Below, piece after piece: positions 26,231 to 34,286 of a stretch of DNA of 64,000 bases (the first letter of the stretch is position 1; each line of letters starts with the position of its first letter). A program made the translations under genes and the position numbers. Under the pieces are notes generated by a model. The model was not told the DNA's origin. It made no database searches and saw nothing but the letters and a program-made list of their open reading frames with translations. The DNA is from Thiothrix winogradskyi (GTDB lineage Bacteria; Pseudomonadota; Gammaproteobacteria; Thiotrichales; Thiotrichaceae), in NCBI RefSeq assembly GCF_021650935.1, contig NZ_CP091244.1:2666001-2730000 (forward strand). Direction: 5' to 3'.

Positions 26231-27062
26231 TTGATGAATGAAGCCATCATTAAACGTTACTTGCCGTGGGTAGTCGCTATTGCGCTATTCATGGAGCAGC
26301 TTGATTCCACCATCGTCAACACAGCAATACCCGCGATGGCAGTCAGTCTGGACGTAACGCCCCTCAGTTTGAAAGCGGTTGGCCTATGCCTGGCACGCGG
26401 CACGCATACCCTATCCTTTGCTACGCTTGGCACTGTTTCGGATACGTACCTTTCGGGTATCCGTGGTGGGTGGTTTCATCACCCGCATGAGCATGGGCGG
26501 CCTGCCGTTTTTGCTGCCTTTGCTCTATCAAGTGGGTCTGGGGATGCCTGCTTGGCAATCCGGTTTATTGATGATGCCGATGGCGTTGGCGGCGATGGGC
26601 ATGAAAGTCATTTCAACGCGGGTACTCAAACATTTTGGTTATCGACAGGTGTTGGTGGTGAATACATTGGCGATTGGTGTGACCGTCAGCCTGTATGCAC
26701 TGGTGACACCGACGACACCACTCTTCGTTATCGTCCTGATCGGTCTGGCTAGCGGACTTTTCAATGCCTTGCAATTCACCAGCATGAATTCGATAGCCTA
26801 TGCCGACATCGACAGCAAGGATTCCAGCATGGCGAGCACCATGACCAGCACTTTCCAACAAATGTCGATGAGTTTTGGTCTGGCTAGTGGCACGCTGATT
26901 ACGGCTTGGTATCTGGGGAATGTCCCCCAAAGCAATCAGATAGCAGTGACTAGCGCTCTTCATCATGCCTTTCTGACCATCGGTGTCTTGACGCTCCTGT
27001 CATCCTTAACGTTCTGGACATTACGGCCTGACGATGGCGCGAGTGTCAGCGGGAAAGAATGA
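26231..27062 (+). pseudogene. MFS (DHA2-type) drug transporter, internal deletion plus frameshift
   Basis: The first 47 codons read as a normal DHA2 start: YLPWVVAIALFMEQLDSTIVNTAIPAMA to LSLKAV. At about 26375 the text jumps to a mid-protein MFS segment in another frame, WHAARIPYPLLRLALFRIRTF, which continues through GGLPFLLPLLYQVGLG to a normal C-terminus at 27062. About helices two to seven (some 150-200 residues) are missing. The gene is therefore a deletion remnant, not an active pump. It lies between tal and the DUF302 gene, and no joint repeat was seen. Confidence 0.8.
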
Positions 27063-27128
27063 ACACAACCAAGAAAACAAAAACATTGAAAAGATTAAAT
27101 TTTTAACCACAACCATCAAGGTGATTTT

Positions 27129-27512
27129 ATGTATTACATCGTTGCAACCAACAAATCCTTCAGCCAAGCAGCCACAGACCTTGAAGCAGCCGTTATCCAT
27201 CATGGCTTCGGGGTGCTGCATGTACACGATCTGGGCAACACGCTACGCAGCAAAGGCATTGCCTTTGAGAAAGAATGCAAGGTGTTTGAAGTCTGTAATC
27301 CGAAACAGGCAGCAACCGTGCTGTCCATCGACATGCGCCTGAACATGGCCTTGCCTTGCCGTATTTCGGTGTTTACGGATAAAGGCAAAACGCAGATCGG
27401 CCTGATCAAGCCCGCGCCAATGCTAGCGTCACTGTCCCAAGATGCAGCGTTGGTTCAAGTAGCCAAAGAGGTTGAGGAAAAAACCATCCAGATGGTTGAC
27501 GAGGCAAAATAA
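27129..27512 (+). CDS. DUF302 family protein
   Basis: The 127-residue soluble protein shows the DUF302 pattern: SFSQAATDLEAAVIHHGFGV, then FEVCNPKQAATVLSIDMRLN, then ALPCRISVFTDKGKTQIGLI. The fold is known from structures, but the function is not. Cys in FEVCNP and in LPCRISV are conserved features. It ends 2 bp before the phosphoketolase ATG and is surely co-transcribed with it. A weak ribosome-binding site (AAGGTGA) precedes the ATG. Confidence 0.85.
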   Translation: MYYIVATNKSFSQAATDLEAAVIHHGFGVLHVHDLGNTLRSKGIAFEKECKVFEVCNPKQAATVLSIDMRLNMALPCRISVFTDKGKTQIGLIKPAPMLASLSQDAALVQVAKEVEEKTIQMVDEAK

Positions 27513-27513
27513 A

Positions 27514-29892
27514 ATGACAAATACAACACTTTCCCCCGAACTGCTAGGTCGGATGGATGCTTACTGGCGTGCCACTAACTACCTCTCTGTCGGGCAGATT
27601 TACCTGTTCGACAACCCGCTGCTAAAACGTCCGCTCACGCTGGCGGATGTGAAGCACACTCTGCTGGGACACTGGGGCACAACGCCCGGACAAAACTTCA
27701 TCTACGTACACCTAAACCGCATTATCAAACAATACGACCTCGACATGATCTACATCTCCGGCCCCGGACACGGCGGGCCTGCGGTGGTGAGCAATACCTA
27801 CCTTGAAGGCACGTACAGCGAAATCTACCCCGACATCAGCCAAGACGAAGCGGGGTTGCAAAAGCTCTTTTTGCAATTTTCGTTTCCCAGCGGCATTCCC
27901 AGCCATGCATCGCCGGAATGCCCCGGCTCGATCCACGAAGGCGGTGAACTGGGCTATTCGCTAAGTCATGCGTTCGGCGCAGTATTCGACAATCCCGATC
28001 TGGTGGTGGCGTGCGTAGTCGGCGATGGCGAAGCGGAAACCGGGCCGCTGGCGACTTCGTGGCATTCCAACAAGTTCCTTGATCCGGTGACGGATGGCGT
28101 GGTACTGCCGATCCTGCACCTCAACGGCTACAAGATTGCCAACCCGACCGTGCTTGCACGTATCAGCCGCGAGGAACTTGAACAGTTATTGCGCGGCTAC
28201 GGCTGGACACCGTATTTCGTGGAAGGTGACGAACCGACGTTGATGCACGCAGCAATGGCAGCAACGCTCGACACAGTGACAGCGCAAATTAAAGCTATCC
28301 AACAAGCAGCTCGTGTTGACGGTGATTTAACCCGCCCCCGCTGGCCGATGATTGTGCTAGTTTCCCCCAAAGGCTGGACAGGGCCGAAAGTGGTCAATGG
28401 GGTGCAAATCGAAGGCACATTCCGAGCGCATCAAGTGCCACTTTCCAACCCCGCTGCGCACCCCGAACACCTCCAGTTGCTGGAAGATTGGCTAAAAAGC
28501 TACCGACCGGAAGAGCTGTTCGACGAAAACGGACGTTTGCAGCCGGAATTGGCAGAACTTGCCCCCACGGGTGAACGGCGCATGGGAGCAAATCCCCACG
28601 CCAACGGCGGTATCTTACTGCGCGATTTACGGATGCCCAATTTCCAAGATTATGCGGTGGATGTACCCACGCCTGGTATGCGCGGCATCGGCGATACGCA
28701 TGTACTAGGACGTTTCCTGCGCGATGTGGCAACGCTAAACGATGAACAACGCAATTTCCGCGTATTCGCCCCCGACGAAACGCTCTCCAATGGTCTCGAA
28801 GCCCTGTTTGAAGTGACCCAACGCCAGTGGAATGCCAGTACGCTACCGAACGACCAATTCCTTGCCCCTTCCGGGCGAGTGCTGGATTCGATGCTCAGTG
28901 AACACCAGTGTGAAGGCTGGCTGGAAGGCTATTTACTGACCGGACGGCACGGGCTGTTCAATTGCTACGAAGCCTTCATCCACATCATTGATTCGATGTT
29001 CAACCAGCACGCCAAGTGGCTGAAAGTCACTGCGCACCTGCCTTGGCGGCGCAAAATTGCCTCGCTGAATTACCTGCTGGCATCGCACGTCTGGCGGCAA
29101 GACCACAACGGTTTTACCCACCAAGACCCCGGTTTCATCGACCACGTAGTGAACAAGAAAGCCGAAGTCGTGCGGGTGTATTTTCCGCCGGATGCCAACT
29201 GCTTGCTGTCGGTAATGGATCATTGCCTACGTAGCCGCCATTACGTCAATGTGGTGATTGCGGGCAAACATCCCGCCCCACAATGGTTGTCGATGGATGC
29301 CGCCGTCAAGCATTGCACCCAAGGTATTAGCATCTGGCAATGGGCGAGCAACGACCAAACGGACGAAACTGATGTGGTAATGGCGTGCTGTGGCGACGTA
29401 CCAACGCTGGAAACGTTGGCAGCGGTGTCGATCCTGCGCGAACACTTACCTGACTTAAAAGTTCGCGTGGTTAACGTCGTCAATCTGATGAAATTGCAAC
29501 CGCAGAATGAACACCCGCACGGTTTGAGTGATGCCGATTTCGATACGATTTTCACCAAGGATAAACCGGTGATTTTCGCGTTTCATGCCTACCCGTGGTT
29601 AATTCATCGGCTGACGTACCGCCGTACCAACCATGATAATTTCCATGTGCGCGGCTACAAGGAAGAAGGCACGATCAGTACGCCGTTTGATATGACCGTG
29701 GTGAATGATCTTGACCGCTTCCATTTGGTGATGGATGCCATTGACCGATTGCCGCAAACGGCTGATCAAGGTAGCTACTTGAAGCAGCAACTCAAAGATA
29801 AATTGGTGGAGCATCGGCAATACATTAACCAGTACGGGCAGGATATGCCGGAAATTCGGGATTGGACATGGGAATCGACACCGGTACGCTAG
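27514..29892 (+). CDS. xfp: Phosphoketolase (xylulose-5-P/fructose-6-P)
   Basis: A 792-residue thiamine-diphosphate enzyme that cleaves xylulose-5-phosphate (or fructose-6-phosphate) with phosphate to acetyl-phosphate plus an aldose phosphate. Signatures are GPGHGGPAVVSNTYLEG near residue 83, SFPSGIPSHASPECPGS near 125, the TPP-binding GDGEAETGPLATSWHSNKF near 170 and LTGRHGLFNCYEAF near 475. Length and motifs are complete. ATG 27514 follows the DUF302 stop by one base. With transaldolase upstream it forms a carbon-conserving shunt. Confidence 0.95.
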   Translation: MTNTTLSPELLGRMDAYWRATNYLSVGQIYLFDNPLLKRPLTLADVKHTLLGHWGTTPGQNFIYVHLNRIIKQYDLDMIYISGPGHGGPAVVSNTYLEGTYSEIYPDISQDEAGLQKLFLQFSFPSGIPSHASPECPGSIHEGGELGYSLSHAFGAVFDNPDLVVACVVGDGEAETGPLATSWHSNKFLDPVTDGVVLPILHLNGYKIANPTVLARISREELEQLLRGYGWTPYFVEGDEPTLMHAAMAATLDTVTAQIKAIQQAARVDGDLTRPRWPMIVLVSPKGWTGPKVVNGVQIEGTFRAHQVPLSNPAAHPEHLQLLEDWLKSYRPEELFDENGRLQPELAELAPTGERRMGANPHANGGILLRDLRMPNFQDYAVDVPTPGMRGIGDTHVLGRFLRDVATLNDEQRNFRVFAPDETLSNGLEALFEVTQRQWNASTLPNDQFLAPSGRVLDSMLSEHQCEGWLEGYLLTGRHGLFNCYEAFIHIIDSMFNQHAKWLKVTAHLPWRRKIASLNYLLASHVWRQDHNGFTHQDPGFIDHVVNKKAEVVRVYFPPDANCLLSVMDHCLRSRHYVNVVIAGKHPAPQWLSMDAAVKHCTQGISIWQWASNDQTDETDVVMACCGDVPTLETLAAVSILREHLPDLKVRVVNVVNLMKLQPQNEHPHGLSDADFDTIFTKDKPVIFAFHAYPWLIHRLTYRRTNHDNFHVRGYKEEGTISTPFDMTVVNDLDRFHLVMDAIDRLPQTADQGSYLKQQLKDKLVEHRQYINQYGQDMPEIRDWTWESTPVR

Positions 29893-29896
29893 GGGT

Positions 29897-30535
29897 TCAG
29901 CCATCGACAGGATCATCGGTCACTTCCTCTACATCAAAATCCTCGTCATCATCCCACATCGGGTACTGCTTCGGGTTTTCCCCTTCTCCTCCAACCACTC
30001 GCGGATACTCCACCCCCTCCGCTGCAAACTGCTGCTTACGGTTGGTTTTCCTGATTTTGAAACGCCAGCTATCACCGTAGTCGAACAGGTAAAACAGGAA
30101 GTTGCCTGCGGGTAAAGGAAAAACCTGATTCAGCGGTGTACCCAGCGGCTCTTCGCGTATCCACGGCTCCTTGATCCAGGGTGCTGTACCGTATTCCTTG
30201 TCGGGAAAATGCTCCTGCCAGAATGCCCGGTTGTCCTCTTCGGTTGTGCCTTCGCAGGTGAACTGACGTGCTTTTTTCGAGCGGGATTTTTTGGCAATGT
30301 AGAATTCATACAGATGATCATCGTCAAAATCGACTTCCTGCTGGATGAAATTGTGCAACATATTCAATGTCGTGTCGGCGTTAAACTCGACAGTGCGCTT
30401 CCAGACAATGGGGAAAGAGGCATCACTACGGAATACGCCATCTTCAAGCTCAATCAGTAACGTATAAATTTCATTCATGTGGATAATTTTTCCATACAAT
30501 ATTTGTGATTCAAGCCATTCATCGTAAACCATCAT
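29897..30535 (-). CDS. Plasmid pRiA4b ORF-3-like family protein
   Basis: A protein of 193-212 residues ending in a very acidic tail (WDDDEDFDVEEV). The family core is visible as LYEFYIAKK, FLFYLFDYGDSWRFKIR and YPRVVGGEGENP, the PF07929 pattern. These proteins are widespread on plasmids and in accessory loci; function unknown. Two starts are possible, ATG 30535 and ATG 30478 (MNEIYTLLIELEDG). The first sits symmetrically to the divergent gene's ATG within a palindrome, while the second begins nearer the conserved core. The 3' end converges on xfp with a 4-bp gap. Confidence 0.78.
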   Translation of the reverse strand: MMVYDEWLESQILYGKIIHMNEIYTLLIELEDGVFRSDASFPIVWKRTVEFNADTTLNMLHNFIQQEVDFDDDHLYEFYIAKKSRSKKARQFTCEGTTEEDNRAFWQEHFPDKEYGTAPWIKEPWIREEPLGTPLNQVFPLPAGNFLFYLFDYGDSWRFKIRKTNRKQQFAAEGVEYPRVVGGEGENPKQYPMWDDDEDFDVEEVTDDPVDG

Positions 30536-30570
30536 GGTAGCTTGATCACATATGTTATTATGCTACCATG
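30533..30570. promoter_or_regulatory. Perfect 9-bp palindrome across two divergent start codons
   Basis: CATGGTAGC at 30533-30541 and its exact complement GCTACCATG at 30562-30570 are separated by a 20-bp AT-rich spacer. Each arm contains an ATG: that of the 37-aa ORF on the plus strand and that of the pRiA4b-like ORF (30535) on the minus strand. Neither has a Shine-Dalgarno sequence, so transcripts may be leaderless. It is a good operator candidate for the HTH protein encoded just downstream. Confidence 0.55.
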
Positions 30571-30681
30571 AAACAGAAACAATCCAAAGCAGAGCGGCTC
30601 AGCTACTTCAAAATGCGTTATCCCGATTTTCTTGCGGACGTACAGGCACACAGAGCCAAAGAGGTATCCGATGACGAATAA
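30568..30681 (+). CDS. Tiny charged ORF, 37 aa, upstream of HTH regulator
   Basis: ATG 30568 opens a 37-codon ORF rich in Lys, Arg and Glu (start MKQKQSKAERLSYFKMRYPD). Its last 11 bases overlap the next gene's ATG at 30671, indicating translational coupling. Its position fits a small partner protein or a leader of a toxin-antitoxin-like pair, or the remnant of a DUF6516-type toxin that often precedes such regulators. I saw no motif to prove either. Confidence 0.45.
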   Translation: MKQKQSKAERLSYFKMRYPDFLADVQAHRAKEVSDDE

Positions 30682-31039
30682 TACGCTGATCATTACCGTG
30701 CTAGACCCCGAAGCCGCCATGCAGCAAATGTTGGCGGATGCCCAACAACTTGACCAAGGCAAGGCATTGGCTGAACCCAACAAACTTGTCTTCAGCAGCG
30801 TGGAGCAATTGCTTGCCAACCTGACCCCCAAACGCTGGGAACTGGTTAACCGGCTGGCAAAAGAAGGGATGCTTTCCATCAAAAAACTGGCTGAATTGCT
30901 CAAGCGTGACTACAGCAATGTCCACAGTGATGTGCAGCGTTTGCGGGAAAATGGCTTGATTGAACTCAGTGACGAAGGCAGTGTTTTTGTGCCTTGGGAT
31001 GATTTGGACATCAAGCTGCATCTTAAGCGTGCCGCTTAA
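30671..31039 (+). CDS. Winged-helix transcriptional regulator (HVO_A0114/COG4190-like)
   Basis: Read from ATG 30671, the product is 122 residues. An N-terminal stretch (FSSVEQLLANLTPKRWELVN) leads into a winged helix-turn-helix with LSIKKLAELLKRDYSNVHSD as helices 2-3 and a wing VFVPWDD. This is typical of COG4190 regulators, commonly the antitoxin/repressor member of DUF6516-type (TumE) pairs. It probably binds the palindrome at 30533-30570. A bicistronic arrangement with the 37-aa ORF is clear from the overlap. Confidence 0.75.
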   Translation: MTNNTLIITVLDPEAAMQQMLADAQQLDQGKALAEPNKLVFSSVEQLLANLTPKRWELVNRLAKEGMLSIKKLAELLKRDYSNVHSDVQRLRENGLIELSDEGSVFVPWDDLDIKLHLKRAA

Positions 31040-31110
31040 TCCCAAAAACAGCGGGACATTCAACACAAGCCCCACCTGCAACATCCCTGTCTATCTATGT
31101 CGCAACCACC

Positions 31111-31185
31111 GTAGGAGCTTGCCCCGCAAGCGATTCTCCTAAATCAATAGGAATTGAAAGAATCGCCAGCAAGGCTGGCTCCTAC
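31111..31185. repeat. REP-like inverted pair
   Basis: GTAGGAGCTTGCCCCGCAAG at 31111 is followed by GCGATTCTCC. The mirrored AGAATCGCCAGCAAGGCTGG, ending CTCCTAC at 31185, forms an outer stem with it. Each arm also contains an inner stem (GCTTGC with GCAAGC; CCAGC with GCTGG). The form and the GTAGGAGC start match REP palindromes of Pseudomonas and relatives. It lies in the 220-bp gap between the convergent HTH and TIR-STAND genes; the rest of that gap shows nothing recognised. Confidence 0.7.
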
Positions 31186-31259
31186 AAGAATTCTGATTCC
31201 TATCTGACGGCAGCAGGAGTGCTGTCCCTGCACACCGAAGAGTGATACCGCCTAAGCAC

Positions 31260-34115
31260 CTAATGACCCAAGGCGAGGCGGAACCCGTTTGAGTCGTTCC
31301 GACTAACCGACTCGCCACCAATTCGGTAAGTAGGATGCATATCCCAAGACCCATAGTCCCACGAACCTCCGCGAATCACACGGAAAGCACTATCAGACGA
31401 AGTTGCTGGAGAATATTCCGGGTTCCTAACCGACTCTGCTGAATAATCTCCATATGCATCCTGACACCATTCCCGTACATTACCGAGCATGTCATGCACC
31501 CCAAATGGGTTAGCAGGAAAAATGCCGACCGGAGCAGTCTTCGTATAACCATCCTTACAGCCAGGGGCAATGCCTGAATCATTGCAGTTGGCATTCCCTT
31601 CACCAACGGTATCCCCCCACGAATAATTTGTATCTGTCCCACCACGTGCAGCGTATTCCCATTCGGCTTCGGTCGGCAGTCGATAAGATTTTCCTGTTCG
31701 CACCTGTAACCAAGTGGTATAAACCTCTACATCCTCCCAGCTAACATTAATGACCGGCTTATTGTAACGTCCGAAACCAGCATCAGATGGATAATCTACC
31801 ATTACCCCCTTGCGTCGCTGATCCCAAACATAATAGTCATACTCCATAAAGGTAACTTCGTATTTGCCAAGCTGAAACGGTCTGGTCAACGTAACTAAGT
31901 GGGCGGGTGTTGATTCATCATAATAACTTTTACACTCATCGCCTCCATCAACATCATTGTTCCTATCCACACACCCCATCATAAAATTGATTTCTTGACC
32001 CTGCGCGATAATTTCGATCATTTCAGGTAAGGGTGGTGAATAACCCAAAGTCCACAGCGGCTTAAGCAGGGCATAGCCAAACGGCAATTTGTACTGATCC
32101 GCCCACCACGCCGATTCCGCCAACACACCCAGCAACCCCGCCAGCAGCAGCGTTTGCCCCCACGCCACCCACCGGCTATGCCGCAAATATCGCCCCTCCA
32201 CACTCTCAGGTCGTGGGCGCTGATGCTTGAAAACCCGCAAATCACGCCACCCCGCCAACCCAAACCAACGCCCCAACCGCTTGCGTTCCTGCCAGCGTTG
32301 CGCATCCACCTGCAACTGCTGACGCTGGTAATCGCGGTCACGGTTATCAAACACGTAGTTGAACAACGTCGGCCAATAACCGATGGCACGACCTTGCGCA
32401 TCCTTGCGGTCACTGGGGCGCACCAGCATTTCATGCACCAACTCAACGAAGCCCCCCTCTTGCTCCCCTCTACCTCCGGGAGAGGGGCTGGGGGTGAGGG
32501 TCTCCCCATCCGTCACAATCAAGCGCAACGGCCCCACCTGCCCGCCACCCTGCCGTACCCGTTCCCCCGCCAGCACCTGCACCACCTTTTCGCCCTGCTT
32601 CCCGCCGCCAGCCTCATGCACCGCATCCGCCCGCAACAAGCGCCGCCGCGTATGCCGCCCGCCTTCGTTGATGCGCGTCAATGCCAGCAACAAATCCAGT
32701 GCCTGCTTGCGCCCACGCTCACCCAGACTGCCAATCAGTGCATCCGCCCGCTGCGCCAGCATCCCCACCACACCGTTATTCTGCTCGTAATACGCCCGGC
32801 TCAAGCGTTGGCTACCGTGCGTTTGCGCCTCGCTCCACAACTCGGCAAGCGCACTTTCCACCAGAGGCAACGCCCCCGGTTCGCCCCGCGCATCGCGCAC
32901 CATCGCTTCCACCAACCCCTCATCCACCTGCAAACCCGCCAGCCGCGCCGGATGCACAATCAGTTCGCGCAAACCCGCTTCGGTCATGGTCGGCAACAGG
33001 TAATCGCCCTTGAGGGTGTTGTACAGCTTGAGCAGTTCCGGCAGGTATTCAAAGCGGTCAAGGAAATCCGAACGGATGGTGCTGATCAGGAACAGCGGAC
33101 AGTCCGGGTCAGCCAGCGCCGTTGCCAACAGGCGGTCAAACTGGCGGCGTTCTGACTCTTCAGTCAGAGTGAACAGTTCCTCAAACTGGTCAACCACCAA
33201 CAACACCGCACTGCCAGCGGGCAGCAACGGACGCAGCGCATGTGCCAAAGCCGCTGGTTTGTCCGCCTGATGTAGCTTGCCCAACCAGCCATCCATGTCT
33301 TGCTGCGGGAATGCCTTCGCCAGCTTTTCTGCCAACATCTCCACCGGCTTTTCGCCCGGTATCAGCGGTTCGAGGATTTTCCAGCCAGCATAGCCAGTAC
33401 GCCGCCACAACAAGCCTTGCTCAATCTTCGGCAACATCCCGGCACGCACCAGCGACGACTTGCCCGCCCCACTGGCAGCGTGGATTTGCAGCCAGCGATA
33501 GTAACGCGAATGCGGTTGGGTGGAAGATTCCGGCGCAATGTCTTCGACATAGCCCAAGCCATGTAGGGCTTGCAACACTTCCTCATGCCGCCCAAAAAAA
33601 CGGTCGGCGTCTTCACGGCGGAAATAGCTCAAGCCACGGTAGGGTTCGCCTTTCAACAGCGGCGATGCAGTTTGCAGGGATGCGCTTGCCTGCAATGCCT
33701 CGCGCAAACCGTGCGGCAAATCACTGCTGTCAGGATGCCAAACCAACGACTGAATTTGTTGCAGGAATACCGGCAAATCGGCAAACACCGCTTCTGCCAA
33801 CAACACCGGGAAAATTGGCAAGCGCTCGCGGTCATCGTGCGGCGACAGCTTGCGACTGAGGGCAACTTCGACTTCCGCCCCCACCCAACGTTGTTGTTGC
33901 ACACCATCGCGCCCGACCAACAGCACGAAAGCGGCACAGCCTTGCACCGCATCCTGCAAACTTTTCAGCCAGTTGTCACCAATGCGGATAGATTCTTCGT
34001 CGCGGAACACGCTAAAACCCGCTTGTTCTAGCCGTTCGCGCAAGGTTTTCGCCGCCTCTTTGTCGGTGCGGCTGTAACTGAGAAAAATTTGTGCTGTTTG
34101 CGGGGACTCTGCCAT
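31260..34115 (-). CDS. TIR-STAND NTPase with a membrane helix and C-terminal FGE/SUMF1-like domain
   Basis: This 951-residue multidomain protein begins with a TIR domain (about 8-140; IFLSYSRTDKEAAKTLRERL, with VGAEVEVAL holding the possible NADase Glu). A STAND-type NTPase follows (about 155-600): FFGRHEEVLQAL lead-in, Walker A HAASGAGKSSLVRAG, Walker B VLLVVDQFEELFTL, and the sensor ISTIRSDFLDRF. A membrane helix is near 650 (GQTLLLAGLLGVLAESAWWA). The C-terminal FGE-sulfatase-like domain (about 690-950) has GKYEVTFMEY, YRLPTEAEWEYAARGG, DMLGNVREWCQD and RVIRGGSWDYG. The usual Cys-Arg after RGGSW is absent (MHPTYRIGG), so it is probably a binding rather than an oxidase domain. Such proteins are sensors with regulated-death or antiphage roles; the ligand is unknown. 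Confidence 0.85.
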   Translation of the reverse strand: MAESPQTAQIFLSYSRTDKEAAKTLRERLEQAGFSVFRDEESIRIGDNWLKSLQDAVQGCAAFVLLVGRDGVQQQRWVGAEVEVALSRKLSPHDDRERLPIFPVLLAEAVFADLPVFLQQIQSLVWHPDSSDLPHGLREALQASASLQTASPLLKGEPYRGLSYFRREDADRFFGRHEEVLQALHGLGYVEDIAPESSTQPHSRYYRWLQIHAASGAGKSSLVRAGMLPKIEQGLLWRRTGYAGWKILEPLIPGEKPVEMLAEKLAKAFPQQDMDGWLGKLHQADKPAALAHALRPLLPAGSAVLLVVDQFEELFTLTEESERRQFDRLLATALADPDCPLFLISTIRSDFLDRFEYLPELLKLYNTLKGDYLLPTMTEAGLRELIVHPARLAGLQVDEGLVEAMVRDARGEPGALPLVESALAELWSEAQTHGSQRLSRAYYEQNNGVVGMLAQRADALIGSLGERGRKQALDLLLALTRINEGGRHTRRRLLRADAVHEAGGGKQGEKVVQVLAGERVRQGGGQVGPLRLIVTDGETLTPSPSPGGRGEQEGGFVELVHEMLVRPSDRKDAQGRAIGYWPTLFNYVFDNRDRDYQRQQLQVDAQRWQERKRLGRWFGLAGWRDLRVFKHQRPRPESVEGRYLRHSRWVAWGQTLLLAGLLGVLAESAWWADQYKLPFGYALLKPLWTLGYSPPLPEMIEIIAQGQEINFMMGCVDRNNDVDGGDECKSYYDESTPAHLVTLTRPFQLGKYEVTFMEYDYYVWDQRRKGVMVDYPSDAGFGRYNKPVINVSWEDVEVYTTWLQVRTGKSYRLPTEAEWEYAARGGTDTNYSWGDTVGEGNANCNDSGIAPGCKDGYTKTAPVGIFPANPFGVHDMLGNVREWCQDAYGDYSAESVRNPEYSPATSSDSAFRVIRGGSWDYGSWDMHPTYRIGGESVSRNDSNGFRLALGH
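32463..32503. repeat. Dispersed GC-rich repeat inserted in frame inside the TIR-STAND gene
   Basis: CTCCCCTCTACCTCCGGGAG followed by AGGGGCTGGGGGTGAGGGTC is a widespread intergenic-type repeat. CCCCTCT pairs with AGAGGGG. On the coding strand it is translated as TLTPSPSPGGRGEQEG at about residues 537-552 and keeps the frame. It sits in a low-complexity stretch between the NTPase and the membrane helix. Confidence 0.65.
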
Positions 34116-34206
34116 CCCGATGCTCCAATCTCATGCGGATGGCTGAATTATGGCACAGACTCATCCAGTGTGCGTTCCATTTCCCACTGCCTGCTGCTTC
34201 ACCAAA

Positions 34207-34235
34207 ACGTCACATACCTGTCAAACAACCTTCAT
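34207..34235 (+). promoter_or_regulatory. Pho box array (three half-sites) before the phytase-like lipoprotein
   Basis: Three 7-mers resembling CTGTCAT follow one another at exact 11-bp spacing: ACGTCAC (34207), CTGTCAA (34218) and CCTTCAT (34229). The best 18-mer, CTGTCAAACAACCTTCAT, matches the E. coli Pho box CTGTCATAAAACTGTCAT at 14 of 18 positions. The gene's ATG is 52 bp downstream. PhoB is encoded in this window at 51.7 kb. Confidence 0.65.
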
Positions 34236-34286
34236 CCAAACCGCCAACAATCATCCATTTCTATCATCCCAGCTACGGAGTCTTTC

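Noticed and set aside
32154..33155. 333-codon open frame on the plus strand, antisense to the TIR-STAND gene
   Set aside because: Its product is low-complexity (Pro, Arg, His, Gln rich) with no family pattern, whereas the minus-strand frame has clear domains; the open frame follows from GC-rich codon use.
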